64,000 bases of DNA from NCBI GenBank assembly GCA_963760435.1, contig CAVXDE010000006.1:62001-126000 (forward strand), in the 5' to 3' direction. How positions within the stretch are numbered: position 1 is the first letter of the stretch; the number at the start of each line of letters is the position of its first letter. A program made the translations under genes and the position numbers. Of this stretch, positions 63,055 through 64,000 are shown piece after piece. The DNA is from JAFAXD01 sp963760435. Lineage in GTDB: Bacteria > Pseudomonadota > Alphaproteobacteria > Rhizobiales > Xanthobacteraceae. Under the pieces are notes generated by a model. It was not told the DNA's origin, made no database searches, and saw nothing but the letters and a program-made list of their open reading frames with translations.

Positions 63055-64000
63055 CTATGTCCCGATGATGCGCCGGTAGAGATCTTCCGCGAGCCCCGCG
63101 CGCATCGGCGCGATGGCGGCGACGTGATCGTCGGGCCGCACGAGCACCAATGTGTCAGGGGGACAGCCGACGCGCCGGAACAGCCGCTCGCCGACGTCGA
63201 GCAGCGCGCGGTCGCGCAATCCGGAGTCGAGCGGCGCGTCCCAGCGCGAGACGACGTAGTGCTTCAGGCCCGGCAAGCTCTGCGCCGGGATTGTCGGGCG
63301 GCGCCGGGCATCGGTGAAATAAAGCGCGAGGAAACTGTCATCGATCAGATCGTGCAGGCGGTGCGGCCTGCCGTCCGGGCCGTGCACCTCGGCGTCGGGC
63401 ATGCGGTCGCCGACCAGCAGCGGCTCTTTACCCATCTTCACCATCGACCACTGCGCACTGTCATCGACACCGAAGCGAACACCGAGCAGGGTGCGTGTCG
63501 CCGCAAGACCCCAGGCGCTGCTCGACTTCAGGTCGCTGACGTCGCCCGCCTCGCCGCCCATGTATTTGCGCGCCTGCTCGGCCATTTCGCCGGAGCCATT
63601 GGCGGCGAGCGGCTGATGCTCGCGGGCATAGCCATCGAGCAGCGCATCGGACGCCCAGCCGCGCATCACCCAGGCGAGGCGCCACGGCAGCCCCATCGCA
63701 TCGAGGATACCGGTGTTGAGGCCGAGCGCCCACATCGGCGTGATCAGATGCGCGGCGTCGCCCATCAGGAACACGCGGTCGCGCCGCCACTCGCGTGGCG
63801 ATGCGATGGTGCACCCGGTAGACGACGCTGTTGAGCACCTCGAGGCTGTGGACCTCGCCGATGAAGCGGCGAACCTTCTCGCCGAACTCATCGTTGCTCG
63901 GCGGCTCGGCGCCGGGCGGCAAGGGATAGAGAAAGCGCCAGCAGTGCGGCTGGCGCACCAGGATCATCCATTCCTGCGGATCGGAGAAATAGGCGAGATA
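63055..64000 (-). pseudogene. Class A FAD monooxygenase (MhpA/UbiH-like), frameshifted, 5' end outside window
   Basis: The frame is open to the window end. The upstream part (YFSDPQEWMILVRQPHCWRF and EKVRRFIGEVHSLEVLNSV) is in one frame and the downstream part in another, starting with WRRDRVFLMGDAAHLITPMW (the GD motif that holds the FAD ribityl chain) and ending with the thioredoxin-like C-terminal domain of phenol hydroxylase relatives. The break lies near 63800-63805 (HHRIA to PREW). It is the upstream gene of the monooxygenase-amidohydrolase-cupin operon and would hydroxylate an aromatic ring using NAD(P)H. Confidence 0.78.

Overview
The window looks like chromosomal DNA of a soil-type alphaproteobacterium, probably Hyphomicrobiales near Bradyrhizobiaceae/Xanthobacteraceae. 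This is an inference from high GC, heavy use of GTG/TTG starts, many Liv-, TRAP-, Bug- and NitT-type uptake systems, FCD-type GntR regulators and a dense set of ring-oxidising enzymes. No rRNA, tRNA or CRISPR array was seen.

Layout. (1) 1-7.3 kb: end of an alpha/beta hydrolase gene and an LVIVD beta-propeller gene (+), then a minus-strand catabolic operon (ring-hydroxylating dioxygenase alpha and beta, alpha/beta hydrolase, VOC protein, RidA) behind an FCD-type GntR regulator; four copies of a GTATAC palindrome lie in the promoter regions. (2) 7.3-10.6 kb: a decayed NitT/TauT ABC transporter operon, an IS256-type transposase remnant and an SMP-30-like gene truncated at it. (3) 10.8-17.9 kb: Rieske oxygenase, DoxX, a phytoene-dehydrogenase-like flavoprotein, a threonine-synthase-like PLP enzyme and two LLM-class (F420/flavin) oxidoreductases. 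(4) 18.7-29.3 kb: one tight minus-strand operon livHMGF-hyuA-hyuB-LLM-tctC, with livK divergent. (5) 29.3-35.9 kb: a DUF433/DUF5615 toxin-antitoxin pair (toxin frameshifted), then a nearly complete coenzyme F420 operon: fbiC (one frameshift), an F420-dependent glucose-6-phosphate dehydrogenase, cofE, cofD, cofC. (6) 35.9-36.6 kb and 57.7-58.3 kb: two tracts of a 74-bp imperfect inverted repeat with scattered CATAGATGAC-type half-sites and a shared 3' module, same orientation. (7) Between the tracts: a YhaO/YhaN (Mre11/Rad50-like) pair, a glutathionyl-hydroquinone reductase, a second Liv transporter, a MetE-like zinc enzyme with a GntR regulator, a DsbA/DsbD thiol-redox set, and a flavoprotein divergent from a TRAP transporter. 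(8) 58.3-64 kb: a cupin gene, a decayed Phd-type antitoxin, a lower-GC patch with a DUF4189-like secreted protein, and a minus-strand operon of flavin monooxygenase, amidohydrolase and cupin that runs off the end.

How it may fit together. The window encodes synthesis of F420 (FbiC, CofC, CofD, CofE), its reduction (FGD) and candidate users (three LLM proteins). One LLM gene is in the same operon as an ATP-dependent hydantoinase/oxoprolinase and a complete Liv-type importer. The most economical hypothesis is an F420H2-assisted pathway for uptake, reduction and ATP-driven opening of an N-heterocyclic compound. The substrate cannot be read from sequence.

Caution: at least nine genes carry frameshifts. 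In the NitT/TauT operon several independent lesions show true decay. Elsewhere (fbiC, hyuB, one LLM gene, the DUF5615 toxin, the amidohydrolase, the monooxygenase) one indel in an otherwise intact gene could equally be an assembly error.
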